NCBI GenBank assembly: GCA_025991245.1
Contig: BQMJ01000050.1
Location: forward strand, 124,001 to 188,000
Source: Galdieria partita
Taxonomy: Eukaryota > Rhodophyta > Bangiophyceae > Galdieriales > Galdieriaceae
Direction of reading: 5' to 3'
DNA length: 64,000 nt
Part shown: positions 51,706-61,995 of the stretch, piece after piece
Position numbering within the stretch: the first letter of the stretch is position 1
Layout of the letters: each line of letters starts with the position of its first letter
Program-made: the position numbers and the translations under genes
The notes under the pieces: model-generated
Told to the model about the DNA's origin: nothing
What the model saw: only the letters and a program-made list of their open reading frames with translations
Databases searched by the model: none

Positions 51706-53910
51706 ATGGAAAACTCAAGCACGGACTCCTTTGAAATAAATTCTAGTGTGAAAAGCTCTTCTTCAACCAGTGGAACTTTTGATAGTAGCTTTTCTGCAAA
51801 CGTCGAGAGAGGAAGGGAAATCCTTATGTTTCTAAAAAGTTCTAAGATGAAGTATCATGATATAAATAGTGACTTGGATGATTATGGAACTAGTAGTTCA
51901 AGCGATGTCGATGAACTCAATAACTTATCGCCAGACATGTCATCACAGCAAGACAAGAACAGAATGGAAGAAACTTTTATTCCTCGCGTTGCAGGCTTGA
52001 ACGAAAAGAAACGTGGCAGAGAAAAGTCACGGTCTCCTATCGGAGCAAATGTGAATGAGTTGATAATGGAGAATCATAGAACTCAAATAGAGATAAATTC
52101 TGCGAGAGAACGTAATGCGGCTTTAAGTCAACGATTGGAACATCTTATGGATAAACTTAGTCACCATAAGTCGGAAAAGAAAACATACTTACACCGCATG
52201 GAGATTTTGAAACAAGAAGTAACCTATCTTAAGAACGAATTGCAAGAATATCACTCGCAGTCGAAGTCAGTTCGTGAAAGAGAATATGATTTGCAGTCTC
52301 AGCTTAAGGGCTTACAGATAAAGCATGAACAGTTACTTAAGGAATATATGGAATTGAAGGAACGTGTGGCTATTTTGAAACAAAAATTGGAAACAAAGGA
52401 AATTCTGATCTTACAAATGAAAGAAAAGGAAGAAAAACATTTTGAATTAGAAGAAACATGGAAGCTTGAACGCGATTCTCTGGTACGAGGATATGAAGAT
52501 TGTTTGCTGAAATATGAGCAGCTGGAGAAAACACATGAAAGATTGCAGTCGAAACTGGAAAATGATGAGGAGCAGTTTGCTACTGTTGAAAGAGTGCTAC
52601 GTAAGCATATTGAGGAGCTTGAAAGAAAGGAGAAAGCTAAGGAAATGGAGATGGAGAACTTGCGAAACGAGAAAGATTTTTCACAGGATGAATTGCAACA
52701 GATGAAGATAGAATTGGCGCAAAAGACGGAGAATATTCGTAACTACGAAACCCAATTGATTTGTAACGAGGAAGCGTTAAGGTTTTCGAAGGAGGCAGCC
52801 ACTCGATTGCAGCAGCAACTTCATGATTGGCTTCAGAAGAGAGAGCAACTTGAAAATCGTTTAGAGGAACGTGAAAAACAAAACGGTCTGCTTTATTTAG
52901 AGAATACTGATCTGAGAAGAACTTTAAAGGAGTATCAAGATAAATTATCAGAGCAACAGACAAAAATAGAACTTTACAAGGACAGGATCAAAGTATTTGA
53001 TTCTGTAAGGAATTTGTTAGAAGAAAAGGCTCCCAAAGTATTGGAGTTGACTAATAAGAACCGCTTAGATTCAACTCAACAGACAGATATTAGTGGACCT
53101 GTTTACGAGGACGATCTTGAAAGGTTATTCTCGCGTATGAGTAAGTTATTTGTAGATTCCATTCACCAGGTGCAACACCCAAACGAGAAACACTTCCAGA
53201 TTACAAGTGGGAGAGGAAGTGGTGTTTTAGATGGTGAAAGTTCTTCAATCAGCTACCCTATTGTGAAGAATCCCAATAGCAGTTCGGTTCGTTTTACTGT
53301 TGAAAACTCGCAGGTTTCTGATATCTCTAGCTTTACAAAGTCTAAGAACAAAGTGAATGAAAGAGATTTTGACAAGTTACAGGATGAACAGTGCAATATC
53401 TCTTCTGTGAACGAGAGAATAGACAGGAATGCAAAGAACCAACCTTCGCAAGTAGATGAATGGAAGCTGAAGCTAATGGAATGGAAATTTTTGTTGGATG
53501 TAAATATGAAAAGGGAGTTTCTATCAATAATTGAAGATGAGAACGTCGCAGAAACAGTTGATCGTTTATCGGAAGAGTTAGTTCTTTTGGTCTCCAAACT
53601 AGAAAAATTTCAAAGCAGTTCGTACCAAGTTTCATCCAATATTTCAATAGAGCAGAACAGTAGCAAGTCGAGTATGAAGCCAGAACAAGAAAACATAGCT
53701 TTAGGAGCAATTTTGACGCATATTCGTCAGTTGAGAAATTTATGGCTTCACGAAGTGGAAATTAATCGCATACTGCGAGGTTTGCTATTGTCTACGGGTG
53801 TTACAGGTAGTCATTTATCTGGGAAACTTTGTGAGTTCCCTCAATTATCATCCGACGGTTATTCTTGCCTGCAGGATTGCGACTACCTTGACCAAGAGAC
53901 AATAGAATAA
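51706..53910 (+). CDS. Coiled-coil protein of unknown function
   Basis: Single exon from ATG 51706, 734 residues, and no introns. Residues 1-110 are Ser-rich and probably disordered. About 115-455 form a long uninterrupted coiled coil, with regular Leu/Ile heptads and abundant Glu, Lys, Gln (for example LKQKLETKEILILQMKEKEE). A second Ser/Asn-rich linker follows, then shorter helices near the C-terminus (ILTHIRQLRNLWLHEVEINRILRGLLLS). The protein is a likely structural or tethering factor, but no named family is recognisable from the sequence. It follows DCP2 on the same strand with a 128-bp gap. Confidence 0.8.
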   Translation: MENSSTDSFEINSSVKSSSSTSGTFDSSFSANVERGREILMFLKSSKMKYHDINSDLDDYGTSSSSDVDELNNLSPDMSSQQDKNRMEETFIPRVAGLNEKKRGREKSRSPIGANVNELIMENHRTQIEINSARERNAALSQRLEHLMDKLSHHKSEKKTYLHRMEILKQEVTYLKNELQEYHSQSKSVREREYDLQSQLKGLQIKHEQLLKEYMELKERVAILKQKLETKEILILQMKEKEEKHFELEETWKLERDSLVRGYEDCLLKYEQLEKTHERLQSKLENDEEQFATVERVLRKHIEELERKEKAKEMEMENLRNEKDFSQDELQQMKIELAQKTENIRNYETQLICNEEALRFSKEAATRLQQQLHDWLQKREQLENRLEEREKQNGLLYLENTDLRRTLKEYQDKLSEQQTKIELYKDRIKVFDSVRNLLEEKAPKVLELTNKNRLDSTQQTDISGPVYEDDLERLFSRMSKLFVDSIHQVQHPNEKHFQITSGRGSGVLDGESSSISYPIVKNPNSSSVRFTVENSQVSDISSFTKSKNKVNERDFDKLQDEQCNISSVNERIDRNAKNQPSQVDEWKLKLMEWKFLLDVNMKREFLSIIEDENVAETVDRLSEELVLLVSKLEKFQSSSYQVSSNISIEQNSSKSSMKPEQENIALGAILTHIRQLRNLWLHEVEINRILRGLLLSTGVTGSHLSGKLCEFPQLSSDGYSCLQDCDYLDQETIE

Positions 53911-54285
53911 GAACATAACTTTCAAACACATTTTATCCTTTCTAGATCATCCACGGATAGTATTGCTTCTTTAGTCCTATCTTTTGGCCTTTTTTTGGAA
54001 AAGGGATGAATTGCTGCAGTAGATAGTGTTACTCTGTTATAGAGGTCACTAAGTGTGGTTATCTTAGGCCGAAGTAACGACCAAAAGCTCAAGGTTTCCA
54101 AAAGTGCAAAGAATTGTAGTAACATAAAGATGCTTTTGTTAGAGATTGCATGCCTAAAACAACTTGAAGCACAGTGCTGCCTATCCTAGAAACAACAGTC
54201 ATAAAACATTCTTTAATGCTTCCTACTATTTAACTGAGCCAAAGTGACTCATCGAAGAATACAAGTTCTATATCTAATGCCCCTT
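53911..54285. other. Convergent 3' region
   Basis: This 375-bp stretch lies between the coiled-coil gene and the convergent Cpn10 gene. It contains no supported feature. Confidence 0.4.
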
Positions 54286-54648
54286 TCATTCAAGTTTTGC
54301 TAGGATCTCATCATCACGATAGAGGTAAAGTTCCTTTCCATCGACATTGATAGCGCTGCCTCCAAACTCTGGGAGTAAGACGTGGTCTCCCTCCCGGCAA
54401 GAAGGAGGAACGGTTTTTCCATCTTGAGTTCTCGATCCAGGTCCAACTGCCACAACTTTTGCTTCATTGAGTTTACTTATGGCAGACTCTGGGAGCAGTA
54501 CACCACCTGCGGTCTTCTTTTTCGGTTGCAACTTTTCCACAAGTACACGATCTAGTAACGGAATGAGTCGTTTTCCAGCTCCAGACTACAAAAAGTTGAC
54601 CAAGAACTCGTAAAACAACAAGACCAATAACTTACCATCCAAGTTTGA
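54286..54648 (-). CDS. CPN10: 10-kDa chaperonin (Cpn10/GroES), mitochondrial type
   Basis: The body of the protein lies in one exon (54585..54286): KRLIPLLDRVLVEKLQ, the mobile loop KKKTAGGVLLPES, VVAVGPGSR, GDHVLLPEFGG and YLYRDDEILAKLE, all typical of Cpn10. The start codon appears to be alone in the first exon: ATG at 54648-54646 is followed directly by a GTAAGT donor, and the 60-bp intron ends in TAG before SGAGKRLIP. That gives a 100-residue protein of normal length with no cleaved presequence, as for mitochondrial Cpn10. The exon-1 frame upstream of this ATG contains no other ATG. It caps the Cpn60 ring during protein folding. Confidence 0.92.
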
Positions 54649-54785
54649 ACAAAAATATCCCTCGATTCACGAAATTCAATAAGAGTTAAGCGTCGTCCAT
54701 TAAATGTGAGAATTGGAACTTTCCAGAAAGCTGCAGTCCCCAGAAGCCTTTTCTTCAAGATCACAGTAAGAATAACATAGGAGTT

Positions 54786-57098
54786 TTATTTGTCCCTGAA
54801 AAGCGAACGGAACTTGTCAAACATAACTGACGGATCCAATAAAGTAGAGCGTTCTTTAGAGACAGGTTTACTTTCTGACCTGAACAACTTTCCGCTCGAT
54901 GACTCTGGTGAGGTTGCCTTGGTACTAACAGTTTTCTCTCTGGACTTTTCCTTTTTTGAGACTCGATCTATAGTTACTTTCTCTTTGGGAATTTCATTTT
55001 GCAAATTATTTTCTTCTTGGTCGGAAGAGAGAAGGTGACTTGCAAGTTCGTCGTTTTCATATGCGGCAATGACACTGAGAACGTCCTCAGGAGCCAGTAA
55101 GGATGTCCCTCCTATATAAACGTCTAAATCAAATTTCGCAGATATTTCATATGCCACGCGGATCTCCGACAAAGTTACACCGCCAATAAAAAACACGATA
55201 ATACTTTTTCGTTGACTTAATGTCTCACATACGTCTTTTGTAGATCCACCGGTTATGCGGAAGGGTTGCGAGTAGTTCTTTGGTGACCAAGATAAGGCTT
55301 CTTTGGTTAAATCTCCGGTCGAGGCTTCTAGACGCATATTTATCCCAGTCGAGGATCCGCGTCGATGGCGAACAGAGCCAGCTCTTGGTCTGGTTGCTTG
55401 AGTCTCGTTCAAGTTGGAATTGCCGGCTTGCATTGAGTTTATACAGGGATAACCTTCAAGGCTAAGACAACCTTCTACAAAGTCAATAAGCAAACGTTTA
55501 AGTGGAGGAGAGTATCTCGAAAGTTCATAGACTTCCCCGTCAATATATCTTTTATATCTTTTTGACGCCTGTCGTTTCTCAAGTTTCTTCTTTATCCAAC
55601 CCTTACTTTTTGTCGATGGCGAAGTTTCCTGCTTCTCTTCAAGTTGAAGGGATAACCAGTAGTTCATGAGCTTATCGACACCCTGTATAATATTGCGAGA
55701 AGATTTAGAATATGATTTTAAGAAGTTTTCCACTTGTAGAATGGAAAAAGACGAAATATTCGTTTGATAAGGGAGGAAAAACCTGCGGAATTCACTGGAC
55801 AAATACTTGACTAGTAGTAATAGCCGGATACGGTCGTACTCTTCCAATGAAGAGTCGACAAATAACGAATTCAATATATTTACATATTCTCGTTGTTTGA
55901 CTTTTTCACCATTAATGTTTTTACCAGTTGAAATATCTTGTTCCACTTCTGCAATTTTTCGTAAGTTTCTTCGATGATATTCTCGCATGCAAGTTGACAT
56001 CAGCTCTTGATGTAAGGCATACCTTGAAAGCTTCTCGTGATATTCTGGAAACGATCTGAGCGCAGCATTGAGTTCCTTAATCATCACAGATCTATCCTTT
56101 GATTCCGATGTTCCACTTTGATATGATTTATTCTGCTGTAACTGTGCAGCCTTGTTGGTAGACGCAAAGGCTTTCAATTCACTATCGAGTTCCTTAATAG
56201 CATCCGCAATATGTTGATGTCGCAACTTCTTCCATAGGGGATCGTTTTCATCTTCGAGTATGCCATGGCCTTTTTTCGTTTTTCCAGTTGCATCAGAATA
56301 CTCATATTGAAAAGTGCTACCATTACAAGAGGAGCGATCTAAAGGGGCTAGATCATAGCACATGGCTTGATAAGTGAATTCGTGCAGTAGAACTGAAACC
56401 AAGTCACTCGGTCTTTCTAATACGAAAACAGTTGGCTCAAGTGGAGGAATAACTCTTTTTCTCGGTGCCCATTCGTAAAGTTGTCTTAAGCGCTTAGACG
56501 TTTCAAATATAAGTTTTTTTGAAATAAAGGAACTTGCATGGTACCTGTACTGCACTTGGTCAAAGCCAAAGCTGTATAATAAGGTCACCAGGCGATCTGC
56601 AACTAACGACAACTCTTCTTCTCTAGCTTCCTTTCCTTTGTTATATAACTGTAGGATAGAGGCACTTGGTCTCTCTAGTGAAAAAACCATTTCTTCTCTG
56701 GCTATAAAGTCCAAATAAAGCTCCTTCAAGGTCTTCACTTTGCTTATAAATGAGCCAGGAAGTTGAAACTGTTGGAACACAGAATCTTGTAGATGTCTAA
56801 TAAAGAGGATATGGAATGACTTGAAGTTTGCGTTACTCTCTTTTCTCAAAAGTTTCGCAGTGCGAATGGTTGGATTCAGTATGTAAACAGCATCTGCTGA
56901 CGGTAAATAGGTTCGCTCAGCTTCCAACTGCTCTACCAAGGAAATTCCAACGCTCACAAGTTCACTCATTCTAAACACCGCTGAAACTATCTTTAAAGTA
57001 TATCTATCCACTATAAGTACACTGCATGAAGACCCTTTTACCAAGGAGAAAACTTCCTCTTCTAGGCGTTGTCGCACAAGCTGTTTCAAGTGGGTCAT
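54786..57098 (-). CDS. SEC1: Sec1/Munc18 family protein (SNARE regulator)
   Basis: Single exon of 770 residues. The start at ATG 57098 is the first in frame; a GTG lies 21 bp further up. Family features are LIVDRYTLKIVSAVFRMSEL near the N-terminus, a region where AVYILNPT marks domain 2, VLERPSDLVSVLLHEFTYQAMCYDL (the conserved D-R-x-D-L-x-x-P-L-x-H-E-x-T-Y-Q-A-M motif, with variation), DPLWKKLRHQHIADAI, and the late VFFIGGVTLSEIRVAYEIS motif. Beyond that is a ~110-residue polar, Ser/Lys-rich tail not usual for Sec1, ending in a helical FDKFRSLFRDK. It is most like plasma-membrane Sec1/KEULE proteins that bind syntaxin and drive exocytic fusion. Confidence 0.93.
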   Translation of the reverse strand: MTHLKQLVRQRLEEEVFSLVKGSSCSVLIVDRYTLKIVSAVFRMSELVSVGISLVEQLEAERTYLPSADAVYILNPTIRTAKLLRKESNANFKSFHILFIRHLQDSVFQQFQLPGSFISKVKTLKELYLDFIAREEMVFSLERPSASILQLYNKGKEAREEELSLVADRLVTLLYSFGFDQVQYRYHASSFISKKLIFETSKRLRQLYEWAPRKRVIPPLEPTVFVLERPSDLVSVLLHEFTYQAMCYDLAPLDRSSCNGSTFQYEYSDATGKTKKGHGILEDENDPLWKKLRHQHIADAIKELDSELKAFASTNKAAQLQQNKSYQSGTSESKDRSVMIKELNAALRSFPEYHEKLSRYALHQELMSTCMREYHRRNLRKIAEVEQDISTGKNINGEKVKQREYVNILNSLFVDSSLEEYDRIRLLLLVKYLSSEFRRFFLPYQTNISSFSILQVENFLKSYSKSSRNIIQGVDKLMNYWLSLQLEEKQETSPSTKSKGWIKKKLEKRQASKRYKRYIDGEVYELSRYSPPLKRLLIDFVEGCLSLEGYPCINSMQAGNSNLNETQATRPRAGSVRHRRGSSTGINMRLEASTGDLTKEALSWSPKNYSQPFRITGGSTKDVCETLSQRKSIIVFFIGGVTLSEIRVAYEISAKFDLDVYIGGTSLLAPEDVLSVIAAYENDELASHLLSSDQEENNLQNEIPKEKVTIDRVSKKEKSREKTVSTKATSPESSSGKLFRSESKPVSKERSTLLDPSVMFDKFRSLFRDK

Positions 57099-57451
57099 AA
57101 CCAATAGAGTCAAATGCACTCATTCAATTTTGTCGATAAGGTCCTTTGAAGGACTTCAATGAAACAAACTGCAATTGAAATGTCAGCAATTCCTTTTCAA
57201 CAACAACAAGACTACCATCATGTTGATGAGACTAATAATTGCAGAGTTTTCTTGAGTCACAAAGGTAAAGCACTAAAGATTAAACTCGAGCTTCTTCTCT
57301 CCTGTAGCACTACCATGAAATATGATGCTTTTGAAGTTGCACCTTTATTAAAACAGCAGAATTGTAAGAAGAAAAGTCTGAACTGCTAAATAATTGGAAT
57401 CTTTAGAATTATTCATTTCTTCAACTGTGCATTCCCACGAACAACAAATCA
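57099..57451. other. Intergenic, nothing supported
   Basis: This 353-bp stretch lies between the Sec1 start and the 3' end of the M13 peptidase gene. A 76-codon ATG frame at 57159-57389 (plus) is Gln/Lys-rich and matches nothing I know. It should include the Sec1 promoter. Confidence 0.35.
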
Positions 57452-60210
57452 TTACCAGACACTACAAGTATGTTCAGGAGCGTATTTCGACCCTTCATGG
57501 CAACCAAACGTGTTGGCAAACTAGAAAATTTAGAAAAAAACAATTAGACTATCGCATTCGAACTTACTTCTCGATATTGAGAGAGTGGTCCTCTAACTCG
57601 GAATTCGCTGGGGCTATAATGTAAGGCGTAAACTAAAGAACGCAAAAAATACAATAAACAAATATACCTGTGAGGATCAGTCTCCAATAGCATTTCCAAG
57701 GTCTCTGTGGTATATTTTCGGCACCAAAGCTGCGCGTAGGAGACAAAAAACAGTTGCTCGTCGTTCAATCCTGGCACAAAGTCGTTGCCAGAAAATTGCG
57801 TTGCAAGTCCACCAGAAAAATATTTATACGCCTGGTACGCCACTTTAACTCCACCGAGGTCTGCAATATTCTCTCCAAGGGTCAAGTTGCCATTGACGTG
57901 GTACTCAGAGGAAAGTTGGCTAGGTTGAAATGATGAATAAAGATTGGACACACACTGAGCTCGTTCTTCAAACATTCTTTCAACGTCACTTGTCCACCAC
58001 TCATGGAGTGAACCTTTACCATCGAACTTACGTCCCTGATCATCAAACCCTGAGTAAAATATTATCAATTCTTTCTTGCAACGTTCTCAGTATTATTACC
58101 ATGGCTCAATTCATGTCCCATAACACTACCAAGTCCACCAAAATTAACAGCAGCTGGATACTCTTCAGAAAAAAAGGGAGGTTGTAATATCGCAGCAGGA
58201 AAAACCATTTCATTTTGTGATGCTAGGTTGAGTTAGTAAAAGAGGTCACAAATGTTCCCATTAAATGAACATACGATTGTAGTAAGCATTTACGGTCTGC
58301 GGAGTCATCAGCCACTCCTTTTTATCCACAGGCTTGCCTAACTTCTCCAACGCTTTCTTACTATCGTGTAGTCTTATAGATAGGCAATTTGCGAAAAAAT
58401 TATCATCAGCAATTTCGACATCATCATAGGTATCAGGATTTTCGGAGTAGCCTATCTTGTTGTTGACCTGACGAAGCTTTTCTGCAGCTGCACTTTTCAC
58501 CTGGTCGTTTAACCAAGGAGAGTCTCGTAAAACAACAGCAAATGATGCTTCGATTTTTCGAAGCATATTCTCTGCAGACTCCTTCTTTGAAGATGAAAAG
58601 TTCTGTTCAACAAAAGCCATTCCAAGTAAGTCTCCGAGTCCAGTGTTGGTATAGGATAGACAACGTCTCCAACGAGGAGACTTCTCTTTCTGGCCAGCAA
58701 CCTTTTCAAACAGGACGTTAGATACCCTGCTAAGATCAGACAGCAGAAAGATAAATTACCTTTCTTCCATAGAAATCGAAGTATTTGTCATAAAAATTTT
58801 CGCCTAGCATACCATTGGAAGCCAAACTATTGAGAGCATGAAATGTCATATAAGCTTTGATTGTATCTACTGCAGTCGAGTTCATCAATTCACTCAATTT
58901 TGCAAAAAATTCTACATTGTCTAAAATAACAATGTTGTCTATCTTACTGGGTTCAACGCCCAATACAGATAAATATGTTTCCATGTGCATATGTTCAGGA
59001 ATAAGTGTAATAGGCACAGGATTGTAAGATACGTTTGGATCTCTCAAATACGCAAGAGGAAGAGACACATTAGCAAGTACAGTCTCCAACAATAAAATTT
59101 CATTGGCAGCTTCCTCTAAACTCGTAGAAAATATCGAGGAGTTCTCCTTTGAATCCTTACTTGAGTTCAACAAAGTTGCATTCAACAGGTCCTTAATGTA
59201 ATTAACGTATTGCAAACGAAGTTGTTTGCGTTCTGTCGATTGTTCCAAGTAATATTCTCGTGAAGGCAAAGAAAGGCCTCCCTGAGAGAAGTAGAAAGAG
59301 TACCTAAGATATTAGCTAATATGAATCAAACATTCTCATGCTAGTTCACTTACTTTGTCGGATCCAACAAATCTTCGGCTATACTGGCTTCAAAGAAAAC
59401 ACTAATTTCAGCGGTATGGAACAACGCAGTCAAACTGGCTACACTTCTTGAGTCTGAAAGGTTCTTCAAGAGACTATAATACGAGAGATTCAAGTATTGC
59501 AGTAGAGCGCTCTACACAACGCAGTTCAGTTGAACATCTCCACAACAATCTGTTTCAGCTCACAGAATCATCAGGCATATTCATGCAAGAGAAGTAATAT
59601 TTTCCTGTTTTGGTATGTCCAATATAAAGCTCTCCTTCCAAGAGGTTTCGAAGGGTTGCTTCAATCTTATCGGCTAAGACTGTAAAGGATTTGCCATACG
59701 AAGATTTGTCAGGGGGAATCGACGTTTTATTCAGCCAACCCCCACAAGCAAACCTTTCGAACTTTAAACATTGTACAAGGACTTCGAAGTAGGTAACTGT
59801 ACCTGTAAAAATCCTCGCAAGGATCTATTCCAGAGTCCATGGCTTCTATTATGGACGATGCTAAAGCGCTTCGAGACTGGTCTTCACTTTGAGAAAATAC
59901 TGTTTCACCATCACCATCTGCAGGTTCGTTGCCTGCTTGTGAAGGAGGATTTTTCCAGAACCAGCCTGGAAAGGCAACAAATATGAGTCCTGCAACTAAA
60001 AAACTTGTGGCAAATATAACTGTTAGAACTGGAAGTAACCTCTTTCTAATCAAATGACAATCAGATTGGCAGTAAATCAAAATACGCAAAGACGAACAAT
60101 TTACTACTAGTGGAAACATTGCGGTACGAATCATACTCCCCTTCAGTAGGCTCCTCTCCAAGAAGTGGAGCAGTTCCAGAAGCGGAGGGTTCGTCTTCTC
60201 TTGTTGACAT
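57452..60210 (-). CDS. M13 metallopeptidase (neprilysin/ECE type), type II membrane protein
   Basis: Ten exons: 60210..60098, 60045..59803, 59753..59564, 59511..59354, 59303..58760, 58701..58275, 58222..58100, 58049..57668, 57613..57568, 57520..57452 (764 residues). A short cytosolic head with a dileucine-like TAPLLGEE is followed by a membrane anchor ([20 protein letters not shown]). The ectodomain has [64 protein letters not shown], the zinc site HELSH, the third ligand in ENIADLGG, and the terminal CSVW. The last 23 codons form a separate exon and complete the family C-terminus. Intron 57667..57614 (54 bp) is in frame and stop-free. The peptidase probably cleaves peptides in the endosome/vacuole or outside the cell. 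Confidence 0.94.
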
Positions 60211-60274
60211 TCCTGTCGATTTGATTTCCAAAATTTCACAACACAAATTTGGAAGTTTGCCTTTATCACGTGAA
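60211..60274. promoter_or_regulatory. Very short divergent promoter region (M13 peptidase / ALG13)
   Basis: Only 64 bp separate the two start codons, the tightest divergent pair in the window. At least one 5' leader or core promoter probably overlaps the neighbouring first exon. The call is positional. Confidence 0.5.
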
Positions 60275-61076
60275 ATGAACCAAAACGAAAAGCTTAACTC
60301 GCAACCTCTTCGCAAAGTTTTTGTTACTGTGGGAAGTACAAGCTTTGATGAACTCATTGCAGCCATCAACAAACAAAGTTTCCTTGCTGTGAGTCAATAA
60401 TTATGCTTTAACTTTTATTCTTATTTGTCGAAGGCCATACAATCTCTTGGAGTGGAAGAGATTAAAGTGCAAGTGAGTATGTATTTTTCGTTTCAACGTT
60501 TGTCTTGATGTTTTGTAGTATGGAAATGGGAAAGTTTTGCCAAGAACAAGTCACAACGAGAAACTGAAGTTGGAATCTTTTCAGTATAAGGTATTCTCCT
60601 GTTCTGTTTGAAACTAACTCAAATAATGCTTCTAGTCGTCCATTATCGAGGACTTTAACTGGGCTGACCTTGTTATCTCACACGGAGGAGCAGTAAGAAG
60701 TATTATCGTGTTGTTTGCATATTTCTAACTGTAGTATAGGGTTCAGTTTTGGAAAGCCTAAGAGCAAAGAAAAAGTTGGTAAGTCCTTCGTTTCTTGCAC
60801 AAAATAGATTTATAAGAAGGGAAGATTATTGTTGTGAATAAGGAGCTTATGGAGAATCATCAACTGGAACTTGCTGAAGCCTTGACAAGAAATGGCTATG
60901 CCCTTTTAGCCTCTACTGAATCTTTGGTAGAAGCAATAAAGAACTTGGTATGTTGCCCTTCACTATGCTATGATTCTAACTTTTCTCAGGACTTTCAAAA
61001 ACTAAAACCTTTACCAGAGCCCAATGTGTTTCCAGTTGTTACTGTGCTCCATCAGGAACTAAATAATTGCAGTTGA
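60275..61076 (+). CDS. ALG13: ALG13, UDP-GlcNAc transferase catalytic subunit (N-glycan assembly)
   Basis: Seven small exons (60275..60388, 60434..60472, 60519..60590, 60636..60692, 60740..60778, 60825..60947, 60990..61076) encode 176 residues. Conserved elements in order are VFVTVGSTSFDELIAAI, the LGVEEIKVQYGNGK turn, YKSSIIEDFNWADLVISHGGAGSVLESL (the UDP-sugar site), KKLIIVVNKELMENHQLELAEAL and the helical end. Length matches the compact yeast/plant ALG13 without extra domains. With ALG14 on the ER membrane it adds the second GlcNAc to dolichol-PP-GlcNAc. The last intron (42 bp) is in frame and stop-free, so an unspliced reading is possible. Confidence 0.94.
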
Positions 61077-61223
61077 AGATTTAAGTGACACTGAATATTG
61101 ATTGATACAACGACATTTTCAAGATTGCATTAAAATTTGAGTAGAAAACATTCATCCTATGTCTGTGAGAGATGGATAAAAATTTATGTTTTGAACTTTG
61201 TCATTGAAGCAATTCGAAGACAT

Positions 61224-61995
61224 ATGGGTTACATCGAGAGTGCAAATGAACGAGATCGTGAATCTTTCTTCGAACCGTTATCAGTGCTCCTGTTTCCAAG
61301 TGAAATGAGACAAAGCTTTATCTTGAAAACTGCGTATCGTGACAAGGGTCTTGTTGTCGTTTTTGAAGACAAAACTTTAAGGTGTTACAATCTTCCCGCA
61401 AGAGATGTCGTATTGGAGTCTTGGCTAAAGTATACTAGGAGTAAATTGGGAAATATGATCGATCAATATCGCAAACGTTTGGAAGCATTGAAAGGAAGCT
61501 TATATGAAAAGTTATTTTTTTATTTTTTGTTCTTTATCAAAGCTTACTGTAGCAGGATGGTGTCCGGGATATCGACTGAAATATTCATTTTCACTCAACT
61601 CAGGTGATCTTTGATATTTCTATTGTACTTGTATTGACCCTATGATTGATTGGATGACAAATGAGTTGTGGTTATATATGCCATCCAACTGTGCTCGATG
61701 GGATTTTATCTATTACAAAAACTTGCCTCTTGAAGAATGGTCCATATGGTTTTTTCAACTATCGATGTCTTCGTTTTCAGATCATAATTACGGTAGCTCT
61801 AGTATTGAACACGATTTTGAAGGAAGTGAGTGTCGTATTCCACAACTTGTGAATACTATTCGAGGTATAAAGCCCGGCTCTCAAGGTTATCAAGTTGAAT
61901 TACAAGTTGAACGAGTAGACTTGTATGGGAAATTCTTGAAGGAAGAAAGCTGCTTCAGAGCTCTCAAGAGTAGTAGTGAAAGATCCGAACGGTAG
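61224..61995 (+). CDS. Probable multi-exon gene, unknown product
   Basis: A first exon from ATG 61224 encodes MGYIESANERDRESFFEPLS and continues through about 95 residues to LKGSLYEK. The frame then enters T-rich DNA resembling an intron (from GTTATT at 61508 to an AG near 61557). A later exon from about 61658 and a final one from 61783 (after TTTTCAG) read in phase if an intron GTCCAT...TTTTCAG (61740..61782) is removed. The C-terminal part reads VNTIRGIKPGSQGYQVELQVERVDLYGKF, which faintly recalls an OB-fold strand pattern, and ends at 61995. I do not recognise the protein, and the middle exon choice is uncertain. Confidence 0.4.

Noticed and set aside
57159-57389. 76-codon ATG frame upstream of Sec1
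   Set aside because: No homology signal, low complexity, and it overlaps the expected Sec1 promoter.
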